Shown: one piece after another, positions 43,962 through 52,901 of the stretch
Numbering within the stretch: the first letter of the stretch is position 1
Layout: each line of letters opens with the position of its first letter
NCBI GenBank assembly: GCA_963750995.1
Contig: CAVVST010000006.1
Span: 62,001 to 126,000, forward strand
Length of the DNA stretch: 64,000 nucleotides
Origin: CAVVST01 sp963750995
GTDB lineage: Bacteria; Acidobacteriota; Vicinamibacteria; Vicinamibacterales; UBA2999
Reading direction: 5' to 3'
Notes under the pieces: generated by a model
The model's database searches: none
What the model was told of the DNA's origin: nothing
Seen by the model: only the letters and a program-made list of their open reading frames with translations
Position numbers and translations under genes: made by a program

Positions 43962-46895
43962 TTAAAATCGGAGGCCGAAGGCCATGCGGACGGCGCGGCC
44001 GCCGTTCTGGCCCAGGAAAGGCTGCGGAAACTGGTTGTCCGCGCTCACTTGCCCAAAGCGGGGTCCCTTTATGTACGCCATCGGGATGCCGTTGGCGTCC
44101 AACCCGCCGGCTGCGTCCACCGTAATGGTGCGGTCCCACGCGATCTGCTTCTGGTTGTTCAGGGCGTTGTAAATCTCGAGCTTGGCCCAAGGTGCAACGG
44201 TTCGCCACACGGAAATCCGGTAAGTCATCGCCAGATCGACGACGCCGTAGCCCTTGAACTGACCCGCCCCCCGCTCGCCAAAGTAGACAGTCTCGCGAAC
44301 GAACGGGTTGATGTCGTTGGCGGCGTAGCCCGGATTGTGCGCGAGCTGCGCCTGCGGAAGCGGGATGCTCGCGGTGAGGCTGTACACGGTGCCCGAGTTC
44401 ACGCGCCATAGCGGCGCGATATCCAGCGCCCCGAATCGACCGAGGGACTGCATCAGCACACCGTAGACACGCAGCTTGTGCTGCTGGTAGTTGTCGAGGC
44501 GACCTTCCGGCATCAGCCGATCGAGCGCGGGTCCGAAGATCTCCGGGAAGTTGCCGTACACCGACGTGATGCCCGGCTGGCTGGCGGCTTCGCCGGCGAA
44601 GCTGCCGCGGTTCCGCAGCTGCACCGTGTAGTCACCGCCGAGCGTAAACCGATCAGCCGAAGCAAACGAACCCTCGAGGATGACGGCGGAGTAGCGGCGC
44701 GACGGGTCGCTCGTGTTTCGCAGCAGACGATTCGTCACCTCGCCAACATTGGGCACCGTCGTCACCCCGGTAGAGAGATCGGCGAAGTCCTCAACGAAGT
44801 TCGTCGTCTGCCGCCATACGTAGGAGGCCTTCACGTGACCTCGATCACCCAGCGCCTGTCCAATCGCCGTCGTCGCCTCGCGCACGCGCGGCGCCGCGAG
44901 GTCGTCGGCAACGCGGATATTCGCGGTCGGGATGTTGGCGAACACCACGCGAGAATAGTTAGCGACGTCGAAGCCCGGCGCAAAGTCCGACCCCTGGCCC
45001 GCCTGACCGGTATAGACGTAATCGATTTCGCTCGGGCGGCCGACGTTGGTATTGGTTGCGAATTGCGTCTGGCCGTAGCGCCCGCCAAAGGTGCCGTAGG
45101 TGGCCTGGAGGATAGTGCGGCCGTTGCCGCGCGCATCGAAGGCCATCGCCAGCCGCGGCAGGAGCGAGGTGGTGTCCACGGTGGTGATGTCGCCGGTCGC
45201 CCGCCCGCGGACGACTTCACCGCGCACGCCAAGGTCCAGCGTGACCCGCGGTGACACCACCCAGCGGTCCTGCAGGTAGAGCGACGTCGTGCGGATGTTC
45301 AGCGTCGCGCCGCGCGTTGCCATAAAGTTCCACGCCTGCGACACACCGGGAGTGAAGACGGGGGTCGGCCGGCCGTCGGCGCCCAGCACCGGGCGGCCGC
45401 CCTGCACGAGATAGTCGGTCGCGAACACATAACCGGTTGACGACTGAGAGTTCCCGCCGATCGCGCGGTTCACAAACGACTCCACCCCGCCCTTCAGGTC
45501 GTGGCTGCCGCTGCGGCGCGTCGACAGGAGGTACGACACGCTCGCGGCCACCTGATGGTTGTCGCGGTTCTCGGGGTCGGTCGCGTCAAGATACGGCGCA
45601 TGGTAGAAGAGCGAAGCCGGCACGCCGGCGGTCGCGCCCAGGGTCCGGAATGGGGAGTCGGCGATCGAGGCGCTCGTCCCACCGTTGTTACGGAACCCCT
45701 GCGTCTTGCGCGAGAACTGCGCGCTGGCGAAGTACCGTCCGGCCAGCACGCCGTTGTAGCTGGCGGCAAAGAGGTTGTTCGGCAGCGTCCGGGTCACCAG
45801 AGTGCTGGCGTCGACCAGCGCGGCGGCCGGCAGCCCCGAGGCATTCGCCTGCCGTGTATGGTTGGTGATGTAGCTCGCCTGCACCATCTGTCCGGCGCCA
45901 GGCGTCCCGGTCAGTTTGATCTCGCCGCGGCGGTTCGTGTCAGTCCTCGTGTACGCCCCCGCTGTCTGTGCAAACGTGTTCGCGAGGTTGATCTGCTCGG
46001 AGCGGCCCGCGGTGAAAAACCAGAGGCGGTCCAGCGCCACGGGGCCGCCGAACGTGCCTTCGTGGGTGCGGCCAAGCAGATCGGGATTCTCGATGTTGTT
46101 TTGCACCTGGCGCGGCGTCTCCCTGATCCACGCCGGGTTGCTCAGGTTCTGGCGGAAGCTGCCGCTGAACGTGTTGCCGCCACTCCGCGTGATGACGTTG
46201 ATCACGCCGCCAGAGAACCGACCGTAGGACGCAGGCACGCCGCCCGTCAGCACCGAGACCTCCTGGACGGCGTCCTCGATGAACAGGTTGTTCTGCGTGC
46301 CGAAGACGTTGTCGTTGCTGTCGACGCCGTTGACCATGAACAGGTTGTCGTAGCCGAAGCCGCCGCCGATCGCGAGCTGGCCGGCGTTGAAGGTGTTGGC
46401 GGTCAGGCCGGGCGCCAGTTCTGCGACATCGGTGGGACGCCGTCCCACCGGCAGCGCATCGATCGCGGCTTTCGTGAAGTTCCTGCCGGTGGCGGTCGTC
46501 GCCGGCAGCGACGGCGCTTCCGCGGTCACGGTGACGATTTCAGACTGCGCGGCAACCGGCAGCGTGGCGTGAACGTTGGCCGTGCCGCCGAGACTCACCG
46601 CGACGCCGCCTCTGATCGCGCCCTGGAAACCGGCAAGCGTGAACTGCACCGTGTAGGAGCCCGGCGGCAGCGCGCGCAGATAGTAGACGCCGTTGAGGTC
46701 GGTGACGGCTTCACGCCTGTCCTGCAGCGCGGGCGAGGACGCAGTCACGGTTACGCCGGGCAGCGGTGCATCATCCTGCGACGTCACGATGCCGGTCATG
46801 GTGCCGGTCTGGAGTCCCTGGGCGTGCACCGCCGGCGCGGCCAGCAGAAGCAGCAGTACAACGCAAAACGCGTGGCCGACAAGTTTCTGTTTCAT
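43962..46895 (-). CDS. Oar-like TonB-dependent receptor
   Basis: 977 residues from ATG 46895. Signal peptide (GHAFCVVLLLLLAAPAVHAQ), CarboxypepD_reg domain (TGTMTGIVTSQDDAPLPGVTVTA; YYLRALPPGSYTVQFTLAGF), plug (FTKAAIDALPVGRRPTDVAELAPG; NLFMVNGVDSNDNVFGTQNN; SGGVINVITRSGGNTFSGS) and a barrel ending MAFGLRF. The frame is intact, unlike the one at 22903. Ligand unknown. Preceded 14 bases upstream by the end of the GGDEF/EAL gene on the same strand. Confidence 0.93.
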   Translation of the reverse strand: MKQKLVGHAFCVVLLLLLAAPAVHAQGLQTGTMTGIVTSQDDAPLPGVTVTASSPALQDRREAVTDLNGVYYLRALPPGSYTVQFTLAGFQGAIRGGVAVSLGGTANVHATLPVAAQSEIVTVTAEAPSLPATTATGRNFTKAAIDALPVGRRPTDVAELAPGLTANTFNAGQLAIGGGFGYDNLFMVNGVDSNDNVFGTQNNLFIEDAVQEVSVLTGGVPASYGRFSGGVINVITRSGGNTFSGSFRQNLSNPAWIRETPRQVQNNIENPDLLGRTHEGTFGGPVALDRLWFFTAGRSEQINLANTFAQTAGAYTRTDTNRRGEIKLTGTPGAGQMVQASYITNHTRQANASGLPAAALVDASTLVTRTLPNNLFAASYNGVLAGRYFASAQFSRKTQGFRNNGGTSASIADSPFRTLGATAGVPASLFYHAPYLDATDPENRDNHQVAASVSYLLSTRRSGSHDLKGGVESFVNRAIGGNSQSSTGYVFATDYLVQGGRPVLGADGRPTPVFTPGVSQAWNFMATRGATLNIRTTSLYLQDRWVVSPRVTLDLGVRGEVVRGRATGDITTVDTTSLLPRLAMAFDARGNGRTILQATYGTFGGRYGQTQFATNTNVGRPSEIDYVYTGQAGQGSDFAPGFDVANYSRVVFANIPTANIRVADDLAAPRVREATTAIGQALGDRGHVKASYVWRQTTNFVEDFADLSTGVTTVPNVGEVTNRLLRNTSDPSRRYSAVILEGSFASADRFTLGGDYTVQLRNRGSFAGEAASQPGITSVYGNFPEIFGPALDRLMPEGRLDNYQQHKLRVYGVLMQSLGRFGALDIAPLWRVNSGTVYSLTASIPLPQAQLAHNPGYAANDINPFVRETVYFGERGAGQFKGYGVVDLAMTYRISVWRTVAPWAKLEIYNALNNQKQIAWDRTITVDAAGGLDANGIPMAYIKGPRFGQVSADNQFPQPFLGQNGGRAVRMAFGLRF

Positions 46896-46909
46896 TGACG
46901 ATTCCGGAA

Positions 46910-49393
46910 TCAGTGTTGACGTGGTGAACGGACAGCTTGCTCTCTGCCGCTCTCTGACAGCTGTTTCGTGAGGAACGCGTGCGCGTCGCTCACGGCGAGG
47001 GGTTTCGAGAAGAGGTAGCCCTGGGCATGCGGACAGTCGAGCGCGATCAGTTGCTTCGCCTGCTGGTCGGTCTCGACGCCCTCGGCGATGATGCCCATGC
47101 CGAGCTCTCTCGCCAGGCTGATGATGCTGCCGACGATCGGCGAGTCGTTGTGCATGCCGCCGATCCGGCTGATGAACGAGCGATCGATCTTCAGCGCATC
47201 GAGGCGGTAGCGGTGGAGGTAGCTCAGTGACGAGAACCCGGTACCGAAGTCGTCGAGGTAGAGCTCGACCGGGATCGCGCGCAACTCGTCGAGCCGCTGC
47301 ACCACGGTATCCGAGCTGTCGACGAGGAAGCTCTCGGTAATCTCGAGGCGGAGCGTCCCGGGCAGCAGGCCGCTCTCGGCGATGGCACGGCGCACTTCCT
47401 CGACCAGCGTCGACCGGTCGAACAGCTTCGACGAGATGTTCACCGTCAGCGTCAGCGGGCTGTTGAAGGTCCGCTGCCATTCGGCCACCTGCCGGCAGGC
47501 CTCGCGCATCACCCAGTGCGTGAGCGGCACGATCAGGCCGGTTTCCTCGGCCACCGGGATGAACTCCGACGGCGGCGTCATCGTGCCGTCCGGCCGGCTC
47601 CAGCGCACGAGCGCCTCGAAGCCGCAGGCGCTGCGCGACTCCAGCTCGATGATCGGCTGGTAGTGGACGCTGAATTCCTGGCGCTCGAGCGCGCGGCGGA
47701 GCTGCGTTTCGAGCGTGAGTCGCTGGATCGCCGACGCATGCATCGACGGATCGAACGTCTGGTTCTGGCCGCGGCCCTGCGCCTTGGCGCGGTACATCGC
47801 GGTGTCGGCGTCGCGCAGCAGGTCATCGGAGCTGCGGTATTTCGCGTTGCCGAAGGCGATGCCCATGCTCGCCGACGCGTAGACCTCGCGGCCCTCGACC
47901 TCGAACGGCTGCTGCAGCGATGCCTGGAGCCGCTCGGCGACCACCGTGGCCGCGTGCGGATCGCTGATGTCCTCGAGGAGAATCGCGAACTCGTCGCCGC
48001 CGAGGCGGGCCATCACGTCGGTCGGCCGAAGGCTGTGGGCGAGCCGCTTGGCGATCTCGACCAGGAACCGATCGCCGGCGATGTGGCCGAGACTGTCGTT
48101 GATCAGCTTGAAGTGATCGAGGTCGACGAACAGCACGGCGCAGGTGTAAGCCTGCGACCGCCGCGCCCTGGCGAGGCAGCGCTCGAGCAGCTCGGTGAAG
48201 AGCGCGCGATTGGCGAGGCCCGTCAGATTGTCGTGCAGCGCCGCGTGCGAGAGTTCGTCCTGGATGCGCCGGCGCTCGGTGATGTCGGTCTGCGACCCGG
48301 CGATACGCACGGGGCGCGACATCTCGTCCCGGACGGCGACGCCGCGGCAGAGCATCCAGCGGTCGCGGCCATCGAGGTGGGACATCCGGTATTCGTGCTC
48401 GAAGTGCGCGGTCTCGCCGGCCAGATGGCGGTCGAGCACGCGGCGGAGATCCATAAGGTCTTCCGGATGGACCCCGCGGAACCAGTCCTCGACACGCACG
48501 AACGGGCTCTCGGCGGGCAGGCCCACCATCAGCTTCCAGCGGTCGGAGGCGTAGAACGCGTCCGCGCTGAGGTCCCAGTCCCACAGGCCGTCGTTCGAAC
48601 CGGCCGCGGCCAGCGCGTACCGCTGTTCCGACTGCTTGGCGGCGGTGAGCGCCTCGACGGTCTGAGAGTGGAGCTTGACCATCTCCTCGTGATGCCGCTG
48701 CTCGGCGGCGATTCGTTCGAGGTAGACGGTGTACGAACGGAAGGTCAGGTAGACGGGTGCGACGGCGAGCGGCACGAGCCAGCCCCAGCCCGTGCTCCAG
48801 GCCCAGGCGGCGGCGGCCGCGGCGCCGGCGCCGACGAAATAGCTCGGCGCCGTCCAGAGGAAGTTGCTGTGCCACACCTTCCAGGTCTGCTGGCCGGTGG
48901 ACAGTCCGACGGCGCTGGCGACGGTGGTGGTGTTGACCAGGTAGTAGGCGAGGGCGGCTCCGACGAGCGGCTTGACGAGCCCCGCATCGAAGGTGCCCAC
49001 CCGACCACCGAGGGCGAAGAACACCCATCCGGCCGCCTGCACGGTCAGGATCAGCGCCGCGATATTGAAAAAGACCCGGAACGCCGGGTTACGTTTCGCG
49101 ATCCGGACCGTGGTCTGCGCCCACGCGCTCAGGGCCGCCACCAGCATCGTCGGGTTCGGGCCGAGCAGGATCAGCGAAGCAAAGTCGATGGTGTAGGAAA
49201 CAGAGAGGTTCGACGCACTTGTCCCGAGCGGGAGCCGCAGCTTCAGGCCCGAGGCGATGGCCGAGGCCAGCGACAGGGCGATGAACAGCGGCAGGTGGGG
49301 AAGGGTCGTCGGCAGGTTCGTCGCAAGGACGACACCTGCCAGACCGATCGTACCGCCCACGAAGAGCTGGGCGGAGCGGGGAAGGCTGCGCAC
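46910..49393 (-). CDS. Membrane GGDEF-EAL protein with PAS and unclassified membrane sensor
   Basis: 827 residues from GTG 49393. Membrane domain at about 1-230, homologous to the kinase at 38877 (LKLRLPLGTSASNLSVSYTIDF, SLILLGPNPTMLVAALS). PAS at about 262-380 (DGLWDWDLSADAFYASDRW). GGDEF with an intact active site (ARLGGDEFAILLED) and an I-site RPTD five residues earlier. EAL with GFEALVRW, NISSKL, LEITES, DDFGTGFSSLSYL and KIDRSFI. Both c-di-GMP synthesis and breakdown look possible. It lies beside the subtilisin cluster, and a scrap of its 5' end was duplicated with it. Confidence 0.95.
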   Translation of the reverse strand: MRSLPRSAQLFVGGTIGLAGVVLATNLPTTLPHLPLFIALSLASAIASGLKLRLPLGTSASNLSVSYTIDFASLILLGPNPTMLVAALSAWAQTTVRIAKRNPAFRVFFNIAALILTVQAAGWVFFALGGRVGTFDAGLVKPLVGAALAYYLVNTTTVASAVGLSTGQQTWKVWHSNFLWTAPSYFVGAGAAAAAAWAWSTGWGWLVPLAVAPVYLTFRSYTVYLERIAAEQRHHEEMVKLHSQTVEALTAAKQSEQRYALAAAGSNDGLWDWDLSADAFYASDRWKLMVGLPAESPFVRVEDWFRGVHPEDLMDLRRVLDRHLAGETAHFEHEYRMSHLDGRDRWMLCRGVAVRDEMSRPVRIAGSQTDITERRRIQDELSHAALHDNLTGLANRALFTELLERCLARARRSQAYTCAVLFVDLDHFKLINDSLGHIAGDRFLVEIAKRLAHSLRPTDVMARLGGDEFAILLEDISDPHAATVVAERLQASLQQPFEVEGREVYASASMGIAFGNAKYRSSDDLLRDADTAMYRAKAQGRGQNQTFDPSMHASAIQRLTLETQLRRALERQEFSVHYQPIIELESRSACGFEALVRWSRPDGTMTPPSEFIPVAEETGLIVPLTHWVMREACRQVAEWQRTFNSPLTLTVNISSKLFDRSTLVEEVRRAIAESGLLPGTLRLEITESFLVDSSDTVVQRLDELRAIPVELYLDDFGTGFSSLSYLHRYRLDALKIDRSFISRIGGMHNDSPIVGSIISLARELGMGIIAEGVETDQQAKQLIALDCPHAQGYLFSKPLAVSDAHAFLTKQLSESGREQAVRSPRQH

Positions 49394-49414
49394 TCGGGAT
49401 CCCCAGTCCTTCGA

Positions 49415-50065
49415 TTAATGCGTGCCCAGATCCCAGACGATCTTCTTGCGCGGATGGCCGTCCGCGGAGAGCGTCCAGTAGTACTGGTCGTAGGTGCGGT
49501 TGGCGAGCACGAGCCCGTTCGGGATCACCCCCTGGCGCACCGCGCCCAGCTTCTGCAGGGCGGCGTTGCCGCGGAGGTTTTCGGTCGCGGCGCGGGCGCC
49601 CACCATCTGTAAGCCCATCCCTCCGAATGCGAAGTCCAGCACGGCTTCTGCTCCTTCCACGAATAATCCGGTGCCCCAGAACGACGAGCCCATCGCAAAG
49701 CCCCATTCCGGGAGCTCGCCGGGCTTGCACTGAATCTGAAAGATGCCGACGGCATGGTCATACCCCGCGGGGACGATGCCGAAGCACACATACGAGCCGG
49801 CCGCGCGCTTCTTGTGGCTCCACTTGACGAAGGATTCGAAGCCTTCGATGGTGGTGGGCGGCGGCGAAATGAAGCGGCTGACTTCCTCGGTCGACAGCAG
49901 CGAGAGCAGCCAGGGCGCATCCGAGAGCTGCAGTTCACGCAGCCTGGTCGTCCGGTTCATCAGCAGCGGCACGAAAGCCTGCCACTCGGGCGACGCCGGC
50001 TGCAGCGCCGGAACGACGATCGTCGGCTCCTGCGTCGCGACGACGTTGAAAGGCATCATTTCCAT
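49415..50065 (-). CDS. GNAT (RimJ/RimL-type) acetyltransferase, copy A
   Basis: 216 residues; GAGGA ribosome binding site. TTRLRELQLSDAPWLLSLLS is the typical RimJ-type opening; the acetyl-CoA loop lies in GSSFWGTGLFVEGAEAVLDFAFG, followed by RAATENLRGNAALQKLGAVRQG, the 'N-x-x-S/A-x-x-x-hxKxG' helix and strand. Predicted N-acetyltransferase, target unknown. Follows the subtilisin gene in reading order by 21 bases. Bases 49461-49995 are almost identical to copy B. Confidence 0.88.
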   Translation of the reverse strand: MEMMPFNVVATQEPTIVVPALQPASPEWQAFVPLLMNRTTRLRELQLSDAPWLLSLLSTEEVSRFISPPPTTIEGFESFVKWSHKKRAAGSYVCFGIVPAGYDHAVGIFQIQCKPGELPEWGFAMGSSFWGTGLFVEGAEAVLDFAFGGMGLQMVGARAATENLRGNAALQKLGAVRQGVIPNGLVLANRTYDQYYWTLSADGHPRKKIVWDLGTH

Positions 50066-50086
50066 TGGCGTATCCTCTGGTCTGCC

Positions 50087-51931
50087 TTAGAACGTTTCCG
50101 GAACGTAGGAGTTGATCACGGCGTCGGTCAGAGACGGCTCCGAGTCGCTCGGCACGGCGGGAGCATCGCTTGGAGCCGTGAAGTTCTCGCCCCAGACCAG
50201 GTTCTCGCCCCAGACGATGTTCTCGCCCCAGACGATGTTTTCGCCCCAGACGATGTTCTCGCCCCAGACGATGTTCTCGCCCCAGACGATGTTGTCGCCC
50301 CAGACCAGGTTCTCGCTCCAGACGATGTTCTCGCTCCAGACGATGTTCTCGCCCCAGACGATGTTGTCGCCCCAGATCACGTTGTCTCCCCAGATCAAGT
50401 TCTCGCCCCAGACCACGTTGTCGCCCCAGATGACGTTCTGCGCCCACGACAGCCGCTCGTCGATCCAGTCATGCTGGTCGACCGGCCCGGTGACGCGCCC
50501 GTCAGCCGTCGTCGCCGAGGGGTTGATGACCTTCGCGAGCTTGATCGCGCCGATGCCGTTAACCATGCCGGCACCCTGAATCAGGCGGTGCACCGGCTGG
50601 CCGTTTGCATCCTTCATGTTGAACGCGGTGTATTCGAAGATGGCTTTGATCGCATTCGGCGTGAGCGGCTTGTGATTCGGGAACGCCGCGCGGTTCGCTT
50701 CGATGACGAGCGCGGCGAGCCCGGAGACGACGCCCGCGGACATGCTCGTGCCGGTCAACGCCAGGTACCGGTTGTTGCTGAGCAGCAGCGTCGGGTTGCT
50801 GAGCACCAGCATGCTGAGCGGCGCGGCTGGGGCGACCATCTTGTGGCCCGGCGCGATGATGTCCGGCTTGACGAAGCCGTCATACCAGCTCGGTCCGCGC
50901 GAGCTCCAGGCGCCGACGGTGTCGTCGCCACGGCGCTTGGTGCCTTCGGTGCGCTCTGAACCGACCGTCAGCGACGAGGGCGCGTTTGCGGGCGACGAGA
51001 TGCCGCCGAACGCGGGGAGGCCCGTCGACTGCTTGATGCCGTTGTTGCCCGCCGATGACACAACCAGGATGCCGGCCTTGGACGCCGCCTGCACCGCCTG
51101 CACGAGCGGGTCGAGCGCCGCCGGTTCATACGGCGGATGGCCCAGCGACAGGTTGATGATGTCGATCCCGAGCGCCTTCTTGTTGGCCGTCGCGAATTCG
51201 ACGGCGGCGATCAGGTTGCTCGTGCTGCCGCCGCCCGCCGCCGTCAGGACCTTGAGCCCGACGAAGGAGACGTTGGGCGCCACGCCACGATAGAGGCCGA
51301 GCGAGGTCAGGCCGTTGCCGCCAATCAGGCCGGCGACATGCGTCCCGTGCCCGTTGTCGTCATACGGCGCGGTCGCGATGCCGCCGCGCGTGAAGTCGTA
51401 GAAGGCCTTGATGCGGCCTCCCAGGTCGAGCACCGGCGCGATGCCCGAGTCGATCAGCGCCACGGTGACGCCTTTGCCGGTCACGCTGACGTTGTTCAGA
51501 CCGAGGGTATCGCGGAGCAGCGTGCCCGTCGTGTTGGGAACCGCCGCTGAAAGGCCCCCCAGCAGATCGCTGCTGATTTCCGCATCGACCGACACGCCGA
51601 GGACGCCCGGGATGGCGGCGATCCGCTCCAGCATTCCGACCGGCGCGTCGAACGTGAACGCGAAGATGACCCCGTGTTCGCGCTTCACCTTGAAGCCGAG
51701 GTCCTTCAGCGCCTTCCGCACCTTGTTGCGCTCGGCGGGATCGGCCTTCACAATCACGGGCACAGTCTTCAGCCCGCTGGTCCCCGCCTGCATCAGTGCG
51801 GTATCGAGTTTCTCTGCCCTTCGTGCTGCGCGCCCCTTCTGCCCTGGGCTTGCGGCCAGGTGAAATGGCGTCGAGGCCAGGACGATGGCAGCGACGCCCG
51901 CACAGAGCGAACGTCTGATCGAGTGAGTCAT
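50087..51931 (-). CDS. Secreted subtilisin (S8) with 15 WGENIV hexapeptide repeats, copy A
   Basis: 614 residues. Signal peptide, an I9-like propeptide (VPVIVKADPAERNKVRKALKDL; GVIFAFTFDAP), and an S8 catalytic domain with Asp in VALIDSGIAPV, His in DDNGHGTHVAGLIGG and Ser in LTGTSMSAGVVSGL; oxyanion Asn in VVSSAGNNGI. After the catalytic domain, residues 496-584 are 15 tandem copies of W-(G/S)-(D/E)-N-hydrophobic-hydrophobic, with no interruption, then a 30-residue tail. The repeat may fold as a solenoid or stick to a surface. Translated just ahead of GNAT copy A. Confidence 0.93.
   Translation of the reverse strand: MTHSIRRSLCAGVAAIVLASTPFHLAASPGQKGRAARRAEKLDTALMQAGTSGLKTVPVIVKADPAERNKVRKALKDLGFKVKREHGVIFAFTFDAPVGMLERIAAIPGVLGVSVDAEISSDLLGGLSAAVPNTTGTLLRDTLGLNNVSVTGKGVTVALIDSGIAPVLDLGGRIKAFYDFTRGGIATAPYDDNGHGTHVAGLIGGNGLTSLGLYRGVAPNVSFVGLKVLTAAGGGSTSNLIAAVEFATANKKALGIDIINLSLGHPPYEPAALDPLVQAVQAASKAGILVVSSAGNNGIKQSTGLPAFGGISSPANAPSSLTVGSERTEGTKRRGDDTVGAWSSRGPSWYDGFVKPDIIAPGHKMVAPAAPLSMLVLSNPTLLLSNNRYLALTGTSMSAGVVSGLAALVIEANRAAFPNHKPLTPNAIKAIFEYTAFNMKDANGQPVHRLIQGAGMVNGIGAIKLAKVINPSATTADGRVTGPVDQHDWIDERLSWAQNVIWGDNVVWGENLIWGDNVIWGDNIVWGENIVWSENIVWSENLVWGDNIVWGENIVWGENIVWGENIVWGENIVWGENLVWGENFTAPSDAPAVPSDSEPSLTDAVINSYVPETF
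50180..50446 (-). repeat. 18-base tandem repeat array, 15 units
   Basis: Coding array of an 18-base unit (minus strand TGGGGCGAGAACATCGTC and variants) inside subtilisin copy A. No spacers, strict codon phase. Confidence 0.95.
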
Positions 51932-51944
51932 GCCCGCCCGTGGA

Positions 51945-52050
51945 GCAATTCAACTGCCGGGCTGACAAAGTTACTTAAGTCGTTGAAAACATTGGTCTGA
52001 CCAGGTGTGCGCCTGCCGTGCACATGTCGACTTTCCGGCCGCTGAAAACT
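51945..52050 (-). promoter_or_regulatory. Upstream region shared by both subtilisin genes, copy A
   Basis: Read on the minus strand, it shares blocks with 54765-54862: GCGGCCG-(G/A)-AAAGTCGACATGTGCA, CGCACAC, CAA(C)GACTTAAGT and GCCCGGCA(G/A)TTGAATTGCT. Conservation outside the coding sequence suggests a kept promoter or leader. Confidence 0.55.
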
Positions 52051-52120
52051 GGGGCGCGGCCGAAGGACCGGCACCTGGTCGTGTCGCGTGGGGCGGCGTG
52101 TTGGGTTGGGGGTCGGGGAC

Positions 52121-52214
52121 TTAATGCGGGCGCGCGGTTGGCAGGTGCGTCCCAAGGACGACACCTGCCGAACCAATCGTAACGTCGAACAAACCCGCGC
52201 TGAAAGGGAAGACC
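52121..52214 (-). pseudogene. Duplicated fragment of the GGDEF/EAL gene start
   Basis: The minus-strand frame reads VTIGSAGVVLGTHLPTARPH and stops, next to GGTIGLAGVVLATNLPTTLPH at the N-terminus of the protein at 46910. The start codon is lost. It shows that the GNAT/subtilisin duplication began inside that gene. Confidence 0.8.
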
Positions 52215-52230
52215 GTGCGGGTTCCGTTGC

Positions 52231-52881
52231 CTAGTGCGTGCCCGGATCCCAGACGATCTTCTTGCGCGGACGGTCGTCCGCGGAGAGCGTCCAGTAGTAC
52301 TGGTCGTAGGTGCGGTTGGCGAGCACGAGCCCGTTCGGGATGACCCCCTGGCGCACCGCGCCCAGCTTCTGCAGGGCGGCGTTGCCGCGGAGGTTTTCGG
52401 TCGCGGCGCGGGCGCCCACCATCTGTAAGCCCATCCCTCCGAATGCGAAGTCCAGCACGGCTTCTGCTCCTTCCACGAATAATCCGGTGCCCCAGAACGA
52501 CGAGCCCATCGCAAAGCCCCATTCCGGGAGCTCGCCGGGCTTGCACTGAATCTGAAAGATGCCGACGGCATGGTCATACCCCGCGGGGACGATGCCGAAG
52601 CACACATACGAGCCGGCCGCGCGCTTCTTGTGGCTCCACTTGACGAAGGATTCGAAGCCTTCGATGGTGGTGGGCGGCGGCGAAATGAAGCGGCTGACTT
52701 CCTCGGTCGACAGTAGCGAGAGCAGCCAGGGCGCATCCGAGAGCTGCAGTTCACGCAGCCTGGTCGTCCGGTTCATCAGCAGCGGCACGAAAGCCTGCCA
52801 CTCGGGCGACGTTGGTTGCAGGGCCGGAATCACAACTCCCGGCTCCGGCGAGGTCACGGCGTTGAAAGGCATCATTTCCAT
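52231..52881 (-). CDS. GNAT acetyltransferase, copy B
   Basis: 216 residues, AAGGA ribosome binding site. Identical to copy A except near its two ends: the first 25 residues (EMMPFNAVTSPEPGVVIPALQ) and the last 15 (DDRPRKKIVWDPGTH) differ. In the shared 535 bases (52277-52811) I count two mismatches against copy A. Same predicted activity; same position after a repeat-bearing subtilisin. Confidence 0.88.
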   Translation of the reverse strand: MEMMPFNAVTSPEPGVVIPALQPTSPEWQAFVPLLMNRTTRLRELQLSDAPWLLSLLSTEEVSRFISPPPTTIEGFESFVKWSHKKRAAGSYVCFGIVPAGYDHAVGIFQIQCKPGELPEWGFAMGSSFWGTGLFVEGAEAVLDFAFGGMGLQMVGARAATENLRGNAALQKLGAVRQGVIPNGLVLANRTYDQYYWTLSADDRPRKKIVWDPGTH

Positions 52882-52901
52882 AAACGTGTCCTTTCGTCGC
52901 C

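Noticed and set aside
47516..49612. 698-residue open frame on the plus strand
   Set aside because: Mirror frame of the GGDEF/EAL gene; rich in Arg/Ala/Gly with no domain pattern, as expected for high-GC antisense.
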